DNA of 8,658 bases from Actinomycetota bacterium (GTDB lineage: Bacteria > Zhuqueibacterota > Zhuqueibacteria > Residuimicrobiales > Krinioviventaceae): positions 1-8,658 of the forward strand of contig JAACEJ010000112.1 of the NCBI GenBank assembly GCA_011682565.1, read 5' to 3'. Positions within the stretch are counted from its first letter, which is position 1, and each line of letters begins with the position of its first letter. The position numbers and the translations under genes are program-made. Of this stretch, positions 1-6,022 are shown one piece after another. The notes beneath the pieces were generated by a model. It was given only the letters and a program-made list of their open reading frames with translations. It was not told the origin of the DNA and did not search any database.

Positions 1-206
1 CGCACGCCGGTTCACCCCGTTGGATAACTTATCCCACGGGGTAAATATAGGGAATTAACCCTATTGCGACAACGGGGAGGGGGTGGCTTAATGCATCCCC
101 CTTACCCACTCATGGTCAAAAAAGTATTGGTACAAACTAATCCTTAACAATATAGCCAAAGCATTTGTACACCTGGATTCTGTCCGTATGATTTGTTTCT
201 GTTTAA
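1..206. other. Non-coding stretch with nested inverted repeats
   Basis: I see no credible coding region here on either strand. The stretch lies downstream of the minus-strand small membrane protein gene. It contains three inverted repeats: a hairpin at 14-42, a 6-bp one at 47-64 (ATAGGG / CCCTAT) and a 7-bp one at 130-136 / 164-170 (GTACAAA / TTTGTAC). There is also a G-run/C-run pair at 79-83 and 97-101. None is followed by a convincing T-tract on the minus strand, so I cannot call a standard intrinsic terminator for the symporter pair. A gene beginning left of the window may use part of this stretch as its own control region. Confidence 0.5.
14..42. repeat. Hairpin with a competing partner at 70-77
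   Basis: ACCCCGT (14-20) pairs perfectly with ACGGGGT (36-42). After one mismatch, GGATA (22-26) pairs with TATCC (30-34) around a three-base loop. The left arm can pair instead with a more distant site: CCCCGTTG (15-22) is an exact 8-bp complement of CAACGGGG (70-77). The two folds are mutually exclusive. This could be a terminator-like or regulatory structure, or chance in a GC-rich patch. No long T-tract follows it on either strand. Confidence 0.4.
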
Positions 207-383
207 TTATCCATGACTTTTTTTATTCATCCAGAACGGCGCAGATATAAACCAAAGAATTGTTCCGATGAGCATCAGGTTGTAATGACGTTGCAAAGTT
301 ATTTTTTGGAAAAACACCAAAAACGCAGGGACAATCGTCAAGCCCAGGCCAATAACAGAAATTAACTTTGTCAGCGTTTTCAT
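207..383 (-). CDS. Small two-helix membrane protein coupled to the NCS1 symporter
   Basis: This 58-residue gene reads MKTLTKLISVIGLGL... and ends ...NKKSHG before TAA. I do not recognise a named family. Two hydrophobic segments are visible, at about residues 5-25 and 35-51. The second contains a Trp/Phe/Pro-rich stretch (LWFISAPFWM), and a short basic tail follows. It is probably a small integral membrane protein. The evidence that it is real is positional: its ATG overlaps the symporter's TGA as ATGA, and a strong GGAGGT ribosome binding site lies six bases upstream, inside the last codons of the symporter gene. Translational coupling to the transporter is therefore expected, and I infer a role as an accessory subunit or stabiliser. 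The alternative is an unrelated small protein that shares the transcript. Confidence 0.72.
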   Translation of the reverse strand: MKTLTKLISVIGLGLTIVPAFLVFFQKITLQRHYNLMLIGTILWFISAPFWMNKKSHG

Positions 384-1774
384 ATTGCACCTCCCGCCAA
401 TTCTTTTCTGCTGTTGTGCTGCTGGACGTAGCTCAATCCAACAAAAAGGATAACGGCAATGAACCAGCCCGGCAATCCTTTAAAAAAGAGTTCCAAAGGC
501 AAAAGAAATGCAATAATCAAAGTAACGCCCCAGGCAATTGCCGCAGGCCAACTGAACAAAATCTGCTTCAACTCTGCATAATTATTTTTCAAGCCTATTC
601 TGGGCAAAATCCAAAAATCAGCAAAAATAACAGCACCCATGGGCATCAGGATCAATCCATAGAGGGCGACAAAATCAAGCAAGCGCATCATAAGAGCCGG
701 GAAAATGGCAACAATGGTAGTGACCATTCCGGCGGCAAAAGTCACTTTCCAGCGTTTCCAGTCAGGTGTTGCGGTCTGCAAAGCAAGACCGGCGCGATAA
801 AGTGTTGGGTTCGCAGTCGTCCAGCCGGCAATAACCACGGTTATTGCACCGGCCGCGCCTGCACCCAGATAAGCAATAGGGCCAGGGGCAACGTTTCCAA
901 GAGCTGCAGCGCATAAAATGCCCGAAGCAATCCAGGCAACGTAATGCCCGAGATACATGCCAAAAGCGCTGAAAAAGCCGTACTGCCATTTTTTGGCATA
1001 GCGCAAAATCGTCAGATCAGACATACCGATGTGCATGGCCATATTACAAAACCAGGCAAAAAACATCACATGCCAGAAAGTAAATTTTGACTGCCCCGGG
1101 AGTGGAACACCGGTCCAGATTTTATCATTCGCAACGCGCCAGAAATCTCCTGCGGAATGCACACCGAGTTGGGGAAGGACAGCAACTCCGGCAGCGACAA
1201 ATACAAGAAACATCCACGGCGCTGAAATCTTGGAAAAATTGGACAGCTTTTCAAATCCAAGAATCGCAACGGTGGTAACGACAAGTCCAACAAAAAGAAC
1301 GACTAAAACCCATTGCACACTGTTTGGATACATGTCGGTGAGCGTGGGCATTTTCATGTGCAGCGGTAATCCTACTGCCGTTGCGGAAACAGAAATCATC
1401 GCTCCGGCAAGAAAGCAGAACATAAGCGCGTTGACAATGTTGTATATAAACGTCAGGTAAGGACCGGCAATCTTTTTCAACTGCCAATACAAATTTAACC
1501 TGGTTTTCACGGCAATCGGGCCGGTAAGGAAAGCCCAGCTTAAAACAGCGAGAAAATCCCCTACTAAAAGTCCGCCAAAAAGTGCGGAAGCCGTAACCCC
1601 GTGCGCAACAAAAAGAGGACCGATGACGAACTCGGTTCCGGCAACGTGCTCGCCGGCGTATAGACCAATGAAATTCCCAGCGCCCTGAAGCTTATTCTTT
1701 GTAACGGGTTCCCTGTCAAATTCGTACAAACCATCCAGCCGTTCAAAAATCCCCTTCCTTTTAACTTTTGCCAT
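380..1774 (-). CDS. NCS1-family nucleobase/cation symporter (cytosine/purine permease type)
   Basis: This 464-residue polytopic inner-membrane protein has about twelve hydrophobic segments from residue 45 to 450, the usual length for the family. The family couples uptake of cytosine, purines, allantoin, hydantoins or related compounds to H+ or Na+. Family-typical features include the N-terminal lead-in RLDGLYEFDREPV (residues 12-24), a GAGNFIGLYAGEH stretch at 31-43, and above all GWTTANPTLYRAGLALQ at 317-333, which matches the NCS1 'NPTLYRAGL' region. The substrate cannot be fixed from sequence alone. The ATG at 1774 has a GGAG element eight bases upstream and a sigma70-like promoter about 70 bases further up. 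The last codons carry the ribosome binding site of the overlapping small membrane protein. No catabolic or biosynthetic genes adjoin it to hint at the substrate. Confidence 0.85.
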   Translation of the reverse strand: MAKVKRKGIFERLDGLYEFDREPVTKNKLQGAGNFIGLYAGEHVAGTEFVIGPLFVAHGVTASALFGGLLVGDFLAVLSWAFLTGPIAVKTRLNLYWQLKKIAGPYLTFIYNIVNALMFCFLAGAMISVSATAVGLPLHMKMPTLTDMYPNSVQWVLVVLFVGLVVTTVAILGFEKLSNFSKISAPWMFLVFVAAGVAVLPQLGVHSAGDFWRVANDKIWTGVPLPGQSKFTFWHVMFFAWFCNMAMHIGMSDLTILRYAKKWQYGFFSAFGMYLGHYVAWIASGILCAAALGNVAPGPIAYLGAGAAGAITVVIAGWTTANPTLYRAGLALQTATPDWKRWKVTFAAGMVTTIVAIFPALMMRLLDFVALYGLILMPMGAVIFADFWILPRIGLKNNYAELKQILFSWPAAIAWGVTLIIAFLLPLELFFKGLPGWFIAVILFVGLSYVQQHNSRKELAGGAI

Positions 1775-1845
1775 CTCTTTTTCTCCGATTCTGATTCACT
1801 GCCCCTTTTCTGGAAATGATTTTTGGGGAAATTTAAAGAATTAAA

Positions 1846-1874
1846 AAAGTAAGACATATTTTTAAACAAGTCAA
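1846..1874 (-). promoter_or_regulatory. Probable sigma70-type promoter of the symporter pair
   Basis: On the minus strand, TTGACT (1874-1869) is followed after exactly 17 bases by TACTTT (1851-1846). This gives a start near 1839 and a 5' leader of about 65 nt before the symporter ATG. The -35 matches consensus at five of six positions; the -10 is weaker. The region is very AT-rich, which makes chance matches more likely. Confidence 0.5.
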
Positions 1875-1899
1875 TATAAATTTACTTCAGGCATAACAA

Positions 1900-1916
1900 C
1901 GAATTTTATAAATTCG
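1900..1916. promoter_or_regulatory. 17-bp palindrome, candidate operator
   Basis: CGAATTT (1900-1906) and AAATTCG (1910-1916) form a perfect 7-bp inverted repeat around TAT. It sits in the divergent region, about 26 bases upstream of the symporter -35 and about 50 bases upstream of the rpmB -35. Its size and symmetry suit a dimeric regulator. No regulator gene lies in the window, and AT-richness lowers the weight of the match. Confidence 0.3.
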
Positions 1917-1965
1917 GCAGATAAGATATCCCTGCGTTTTCCCGACAACAATCCTTATTTAATAC

Positions 1966-1994
1966 TTGATTTTAACATATTTTTTTCATAAAAT
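1966..1994 (+). promoter_or_regulatory. Probable sigma70-type promoter of rpmB
   Basis: TTGATT (1966-1971) and TAAAAT (1989-1994) are separated by exactly 17 bases. This places the transcription start near 2001, about 50 nt before the rpmB ATG. It is the best plus-strand hexamer pair between the divergent genes. Confidence 0.55.
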
Positions 1995-2049
1995 GTCAAG
2001 CTTTTGTTTTGAGTAAATTGAAATTTAGAATATCCACCGGGAGTTAGAA

Positions 2050-2241
2050 ATGGCAAAAAAATGCGAAATTTGCGGCAAAGGGCCGCTGGTTGGCAATAAT
2101 GTCAGCCACGCGCATAATCTCACGAAAAGGCGCTGGATGCCGAATATCAAAAAGATGCGAATCATAGAAAACAAATCGACAAAGCGTGTTTATGTTTGTA
2201 CACGTTGCCTTCGTTCCGGCAAAGTTGTCAAGGCAATATAG
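2050..2241 (+). CDS. rpmB: 50S ribosomal protein L28, zinc-binding (C+) form
   Basis: This 63-residue basic protein of the large ribosomal subunit begins MAKKCEICGKGPLVGNNVSH and includes the family's HNLTKRRWMPNI stretch (residues 22-33). Two CxxC pairs, C5/C8 near the N-terminus and C50/C53 near the C-terminus (VCTRC), are those of the zinc-ribbon form of L28; zinc-independent paralogues lack them. The length is normal. The ATG has GGGAG seven bases upstream. The gene stands alone, without rpmG beside it, behind its own promoter, and is followed by terminator hairpins. It faces ftsZ convergently and diverges from the symporter. Since only the C+ form is seen here, a zinc-independent copy would have to lie elsewhere. 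Confidence 0.95.
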   Translation: MAKKCEICGKGPLVGNNVSHAHNLTKRRWMPNIKKMRIIENKSTKRVYVCTRCLRSGKVVKAI

Positions 2242-2260
2242 ATCAGGCATCTGTTAAATG

Positions 2261-2283
2261 AGGCTCCTTGCAGGGAGCCTTTT
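2261..2283 (+). terminator. Terminator hairpin directly after rpmB
   Basis: AGGCTCC (2261-2267) pairs with GGAGCCT (2274-2280) around a six-base loop, about 20 bases after the rpmB stop. The T-run is short (TTTT, then GAATTTT), so it may be leaky and rely on the stronger hairpin just downstream. Confidence 0.6.
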
Positions 2284-2301
2284 GAATTTTAAGATTAACG
2301 C

Positions 2302-2333
2302 AAAAGAGCCTTCCCATTAAGGAAGGCTCTTTT
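2302..2333. terminator. Bidirectional intrinsic terminator between rpmB and ftsZ
   Basis: AAAAGAGCCTTCC (2302-2314) and GGAAGGCTCTTTT (2321-2333) form a perfect 13-bp stem with a six-base loop (CATTAA). Both strands give a GC-rich stem followed by a run of T, so it can stop rpmB transcription from the left and the long dcw transcript arriving from the right. It lies 217 bases beyond the ftsZ stop codon. Confidence 0.82.
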
Positions 2334-2341
2334 ACTTAAAA

Positions 2342-2431
2342 CTGAGGCTCCTCTTGAAGCAGATCGTCATTTGCAAGGACAATCGACCATGCCAGACCAT
2401 GCTCCGTTTGGGGGATAGGTAGGCGCCTCAG
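2342..2431 (-). ncRNA. Candidate structured RNA or 3'-UTR element after ftsZ
   Basis: This is not assigned to a known RNA family. On the minus strand, CTGAGGC (2431-2425) pairs with GCCTCAG (2348-2342), and the stem continues after one mismatch as CCT/AGG, enclosing about 90 nt. Inside it, GATTGTC (2384-2378) pairs with GACGATC (2368-2362) around a nine-base loop. One pair there is G-U in minus-strand RNA but would be a C-A mismatch in plus-strand RNA, which favours minus-strand transcription. An 8-base direct repeat also lies inside. The shared terminator follows the element directly. It could be an independent small RNA, a processed end of the ftsZ message, or a chance fold. I looked for SRP, tmRNA and RNase P signatures and did not find them; 6S RNA could not be excluded or supported. 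Confidence 0.3.
2385..2402. repeat. Tandem 8-base direct repeat
   Basis: GACCATGC occurs at 2385-2392 and again at 2395-2402, separated by CA, so the two copies are ten bases apart, about one helical turn. It lies inside the candidate structured element after ftsZ. The spacing would suit a protein binding one face of the DNA, but a chance duplication is equally possible. Confidence 0.4.
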
Positions 2432-2550
2432 GAGTGGGCTTGAAGGGAATATGTGCACAAACCGACATCCTTAGTAAAAAAGACGTTATAAAGAACGAAT
2501 ATCCTTCGAAAACCACTCTAACTCACCGCAATGTATGGGAACAGAAAACT

Positions 2551-3930
2551 CTAAAACATACTCCAGCGTTTGCGTCGACACGCAGGAATATCATAGTCCT
2601 CATCGCAGAAACCGTTTTCACTCTCTTTCATCGCCGTAAAATCGTCCGTTTTTTTTTCCGCGTCGGTATGCTTGGATTCGTTCAACTTGAAGAACTTGTC
2701 GTCCAGCACGCCATTACTATCTCCATTGTTATGGTCATTACCGTTGTCATTGCTTCTTCCACCATTTCCATTTGCGCTGAAGGAACCGACATAGGACCTT
2801 TCGGTTCGCATGGAAGTGAAAGAATGAGCATTTGTCTTTTCACTCATCTGATCATTTATTTCTTCCACACGATCAACGGCCGGGATCTCTTTTCGATTAA
2901 CGGATGCAAATTTTGATACTTCATAATGCGTCCTGTTCAAACCGGGAAGCCGACGATGCATTTTCTGGCTGGATAAACCGGTGGCAATAACGGTAATACG
3001 AATCTCTTCGCTCAGCATCTTGTCCACCACAGCGCCAAAAATTAGATTCGCCTTCATTCCTGCTTCCTCTGAAATAATGCTTGCTGCTTCGTTCACTTCA
3101 TGGAGTGTTAAATCCGGTCCGCCGGAAATATTGACAAGCAGTCCCAAGGCGCCGGAAATGGAGACGTCTTCGAGCAGCGGACTATTAATGGCCTGCTCCG
3201 CCGCAATCCTGGCTCTGTTTTCACCTGTTGCCGAGGCACATCCCATAAGGGCATCACCCATTTCGCTCATTACCGAGCGAACGTCGGCAAAATCAAGATT
3301 CACCAACCCGGGAACGGTAATCAGATCGGAAATGCCGCGTGTTGCGTTGAAAAGAATTTCATCCGCATATCGAAAGCCGGCATCCAATGGCGTAGTCTTT
3401 GGGACAATGGTCAGCAGCCGCTGGTTTGGAATAACGATGAGCGTATCGACACGCTCCTTAAAAGCGGCAATGCCCTCTTCGGCACGCTGGGTTCGCTTGG
3501 GGCCCTCGAAAAGAAATGGTTTTGTGACAATTCCAACGGTCAGCGCACCAATGTCTTTGGCAATCTCGGCAACAATCGGTGCTGCGCCTGTACCGGTACC
3601 ACCGCCCATTCCGGCAGTGATGAACACCATATCCGATTCGCTCAATGCATCGTATACTGCATTACGATCTTCTTCAATTGCCCGGCGACCCTTTTCCGGA
3701 TCTGCGCCTGCACCCAGACCCTGGGTTGTTTTCAGTCCAATCTTGATCGTCTCAGGCGCTTTGCAATTATTCAGCGCTTGTTCGTCCGTGTTGATCGCAA
3801 TAAAATCAACACCGTTTAATCCTTCGGTTATCATGCGGTTGAGCGCATTACCGCCGGCACCCCCAACACCAACGACTTTAAGCTTTGCTGTGGAGCCGTT
3901 TGTATCGTCAAAATCAAATGTCAAGTCCAT
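2551..3930 (-). CDS. ftsZ: Cell division protein FtsZ
   Basis: This is the tubulin-like GTPase that polymerises into the division ring. The GTP-binding signature GGGTGTGA is at residues 109-116, with a glycine-rich GVGGAGGNALN at 21-31. The synergy loop NLDFADVRS (211-219) keeps the Asn and Asp residues needed for GTP hydrolysis across the filament interface. The conserved core runs to about residue 320. The remaining 140 residues are a long linker, Asn/Gly/Asp/Ser-rich at 384-407, ending in EDYDIPACRRKRWSMF. This keeps the DIPA of the FtsA/ZipA-binding peptide but has CRRKR where FLRRQ-like residues are common, and adds a WSMF tail. At 459 residues it is longer than typical enterobacterial forms. 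An AGGAG ribosome binding site precedes the ATG closely. It is the last gene of the minus-strand block, 79 bases after ftsA. Confidence 0.97.
   Translation of the reverse strand: MDLTFDFDDTNGSTAKLKVVGVGGAGGNALNRMITEGLNGVDFIAINTDEQALNNCKAPETIKIGLKTTQGLGAGADPEKGRRAIEEDRNAVYDALSESDMVFITAGMGGGTGTGAAPIVAEIAKDIGALTVGIVTKPFLFEGPKRTQRAEEGIAAFKERVDTLIVIPNQRLLTIVPKTTPLDAGFRYADEILFNATRGISDLITVPGLVNLDFADVRSVMSEMGDALMGCASATGENRARIAAEQAINSPLLEDVSISGALGLLVNISGGPDLTLHEVNEAASIISEEAGMKANLIFGAVVDKMLSEEIRITVIATGLSSQKMHRRLPGLNRTHYEVSKFASVNRKEIPAVDRVEEINDQMSEKTNAHSFTSMRTERSYVGSFSANGNGGRSNDNGNDHNNGDSNGVLDDKFFKLNESKHTDAEKKTDDFTAMKESENGFCDEDYDIPACRRKRWSMF
2649..2657 (-). other. Nine-base homopolymer run inside the ftsZ linker
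   Basis: A run of nine T on the plus strand is read as nine A in the ftsZ message, encoding the Glu-Lys-Lys-Thr at about residues 425-428. Gain of one A gives a stop about ten codons later, and loss of one gives a stop after about six codons. Either way the product lacks the C-terminal DIPA peptide but keeps the whole GTPase core. Slippage during transcription, translation or replication is possible in principle. Confidence 0.4.
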
Positions 3931-4009
3931 AACCCACTCCTTTTTTTAATGAAAATCTTTTCAAGTAACTATCCCTTACCTGAAAGCATTTTTATCTTTT
4001 AGAATTCAA

Positions 4010-5257
4010 TTAGGCAATCGTCGTTACACTTCCAAACCATCGCCGAAATTTCTTTTTAATGCTGTCAAAAAGACCGGCTTCATTTTGTCTGAAATCTCCG
4101 TCAACCTCACTTTTGTGTTTGAGGCCGTACAGCAAAAGGCCGACGCCCGTTGCGCATTGCGGTTTTTGTGCTTCTTCCAGCATTCCCGCAAAACCGGTCG
4201 GAATGCCCAATTTCACAGGCATGTTAAAAATATCCTCAGCCAATTCCACAGTACCGCGCAATAACGAGGCTCCGCCGGTCATAACCAAGCCGGTGGTCAT
4301 GAGATTAATGTAATCCGACTTTTTCACCTCTTCGTACGCCATAGTAAGGATTTCAGCCATACGCGGCTGGATGATGTCCACAAGCAGCCCTTTGGAAATT
4401 CTTCGCGCAGAACGTCCGTTTACGCCGGGTACCTGGACCGTATTTTCTTTATCATCTTCCGAATGCAAAGCACTGCCATGCTCGATCTTTAGCGTTTCGG
4501 CGGAATCCAACGGCGTGCGTAACACAATTCCCAAATCATTGGTTACATTTTTTCCGCCAAGAGCTACAACTGAAGTATGACGAATGCAGCCCTCATAAAA
4601 CATAGCAATGTCGCTTGTGCCACCGCCAATATCCATAAGAATAACGCCCAGTTCTTTCTCGTCGTCGGTAAGCACAGAAAAGCTTGACGCAAGTGGTTCA
4701 AGAACAAGGTCTGCCACGCCATAGCCGGCTTTTTCAATGCATCGATGGATATTTTGCGCCGAAGCAATAGCACCGGTTACAATGTGAACTTCAGCCTCAA
4801 GTCGAACACCCTTCATGCCGACAGGGTCGCGAATACCACGCTGATCATCCACGATAAATTCCTGGGGAAGAATGTGAATGATCTCCCGGTCAATGGGCAG
4901 GGCCACAGCTTTTGCTGCATCGATGACCCGGCGCACATCATCGGAACTCACTTCCTCGTTATCGCCTGAAATGGCAACTACACCGCGCCCGTTTATGCTG
5001 CGAATATGATCACCGGCAATGCCCGCAAAAACAGCATTCACCTCGATATTCGCCATATCTTCCGCCTTTTCCACCGCAGATTTGATGGAACGCACTGTTT
5101 TATCCACATCGACGACCACACCATAACGAAGGCCGTCAGACGGTGCAGCAGCCACACCGATTATTTTTAATTCACCAGCATCGTTAACTTCAGCAATGAA
5201 GCATCCGATTTTTGTTGTTCCAATGTCGAGACCTGTAATGATTTCGCCTGTTTCCAT
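4010..5257 (-). CDS. ftsA: Cell division protein FtsA, actin-like membrane anchor of FtsZ
   Basis: This 415-residue actin-fold ATPase ties FtsZ filaments to the cytoplasmic membrane and recruits later divisome proteins. Actin-family ATP-binding motifs are clear: phosphate-1 ITGLDIGTTK (residues 7-16), phosphate-2 MDIGGGTSD (208-216) and the adenosine motif LVMTGGASLL (324-333). The FtsA-specific 1C domain lies in between, at about 85-165. A C-terminal amphipathic helix, LFDSIKKKFRRWFGSV (396-411), is the expected membrane-targeting sequence. The length is normal. The ribosome binding site is weak, a GGGG about eight bases before the ATG, so translation may depend partly on ftsQ upstream (53-base gap). 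ftsZ follows after 79 bases, which is the common order. Confidence 0.96.
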   Translation of the reverse strand: METGEIITGLDIGTTKIGCFIAEVNDAGELKIIGVAAAPSDGLRYGVVVDVDKTVRSIKSAVEKAEDMANIEVNAVFAGIAGDHIRSINGRGVVAISGDNEEVSSDDVRRVIDAAKAVALPIDREIIHILPQEFIVDDQRGIRDPVGMKGVRLEAEVHIVTGAIASAQNIHRCIEKAGYGVADLVLEPLASSFSVLTDDEKELGVILMDIGGGTSDIAMFYEGCIRHTSVVALGGKNVTNDLGIVLRTPLDSAETLKIEHGSALHSEDDKENTVQVPGVNGRSARRISKGLLVDIIQPRMAEILTMAYEEVKKSDYINLMTTGLVMTGGASLLRGTVELAEDIFNMPVKLGIPTGFAGMLEEAQKPQCATGVGLLLYGLKHKSEVDGDFRQNEAGLFDSIKKKFRRWFGSVTTIA

Positions 5258-5310
5258 AACACAACCCCATCAAAAAATTATCGAGTAATTTATTTGCCAG
5301 TTAGTTATCG

Positions 5311-6006
5311 TCATACCCTTTTTTTCAAAATAATTCTTCCCTCAACCCGCAGATCGATACATTTTGTTTGATTAACCAGGTTACTCGCCCCCCATTTTTT
5401 ATAAAAAGCATCAAGATACGCTAATTTCCTCTTAATTGAACCGTTTCCAAAAATGACCGGGACTCCCCTGGCCCAATCCATATAAAGGAGCGGCCCCAAA
5501 TCTTTATTGATATTTACTTCAGAAAGCTGAGCACGAATAATCGGATTCAACTTTGAAACTCTTTTGATAATATCCAGACCTTCGGCGAACGCTTCGCCAT
5601 TCACTTTGAAATTATCGGGATTAACCAGGAATTCATCTGCCGTGATGAGCGGCATATTCTTGTGAGCCACCGAGTCCGCCAATCCCAGTATTTTTCCACT
5701 GGAATTGATAACATACAGTTTATGAAATGAAAGGTAAGCAAACGGACGTCCTGCACCACTCAGGTGAGCCAATGCCTGCTGCATGACAGGATTTGAAAGC
5801 GGCACAGGTTCAGCGACCTCACTTGCAAAAGCTTGTCGAATGCTTTGAACAAGATGATTATTGCCCACTTTATAGTGCAGAGAAAAGGGAACAAGCGACT
5901 TCGTTGCCGGAGAATGCAGTTCAAGTATTTGCAAAGTGATGAGCAATGCTGTAGTCAGGGCAAGTCCAAAAAAGAGAAAATGTCTTCCCAGTTTTAAGAG
6001 ATCCAT
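5311..6006 (-). CDS. ftsQ: FtsQ-like divisome protein with a reduced POTRA region
   Basis: This single-pass inner-membrane protein is identified partly by position, between murG and ftsA, and partly by its fold. A short cytoplasmic start is followed by one membrane helix (about residues 10-28) and a periplasmic domain. Its second half resembles the FtsQ beta domain: YVINSSGKIL (98-107), MPLITADEF (118-126), LSEVNINKDLGPLLYMD (161-177), VIFGNGSIKRKLAYLDAF (184-201) and a closing IDLRVEGRIILKKR (217-230). Only about 55 residues separate the helix from this domain, less than a normal POTRA. At 231 residues it is shorter than most FtsQ. I place the start at the ATG at 6006 rather than the in-frame GTG at 6015, because that GTG lies inside an AGGTGA ribosome binding site five bases before the ATG. 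It begins 16 bases after murG. Confidence 0.75.
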   Translation of the reverse strand: MDLLKLGRHFLFFGLALTTALLITLQILELHSPATKSLVPFSLHYKVGNNHLVQSIRQAFASEVAEPVPLSNPVMQQALAHLSGAGRPFAYLSFHKLYVINSSGKILGLADSVAHKNMPLITADEFLVNPDNFKVNGEAFAEGLDIIKRVSKLNPIIRAQLSEVNINKDLGPLLYMDWARGVPVIFGNGSIKRKLAYLDAFYKKWGASNLVNQTKCIDLRVEGRIILKKRV

Positions 6007-6022
6007 AAAGATCACCTGTCTT

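Noticed and set aside
79..101. GGGGG/CCCCC hairpin as the terminator of the symporter pair
   Set aside because: Only five consecutive pairs form before mismatches, and no T-tract follows on the minus strand.
368..1460. Plus-strand open frames opposite the symporter
   Set aside because: They are antisense to a well-supported membrane transporter, the products look like random low-complexity translations, and no start signals are visible.
1970..1999. A perfect TTGACA on the minus strand (1999-1994) as a second symporter promoter
   Set aside because: The only usable -10 (TAAAAT) sits at a 19-base spacing, and the site lies about 200 bases from the gene, overlapping the better plus-strand rpmB promoter. 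It is possible but less likely than the nearer pair.
2342..2440. SRP RNA, tmRNA or RNase P RNA after ftsZ
   Set aside because: I found no GGAA-capped SRP apical motif, tmRNA ends or conserved RNase P core sequences. The element is left as an unassigned candidate.
2551..3949. Long open frames on the plus strand opposite ftsZ (for example 2981-3949)
   Set aside because: They lie wholly antisense to a clear FtsZ, have no recognisable domain or ribosome binding site, and their composition reflects the codon pattern of the other strand.
5267..5312. A 14-codon open frame (MTITNWQINYSIIF) overlapping the ftsQ stop as ATGA, before ftsA
   Set aside because: The overlap is suggestive of translational coupling to ftsA, but the frame is very short, has only a weak GGG upstream and shows no independent sign of coding. 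It may be chance in an AT-rich gap.
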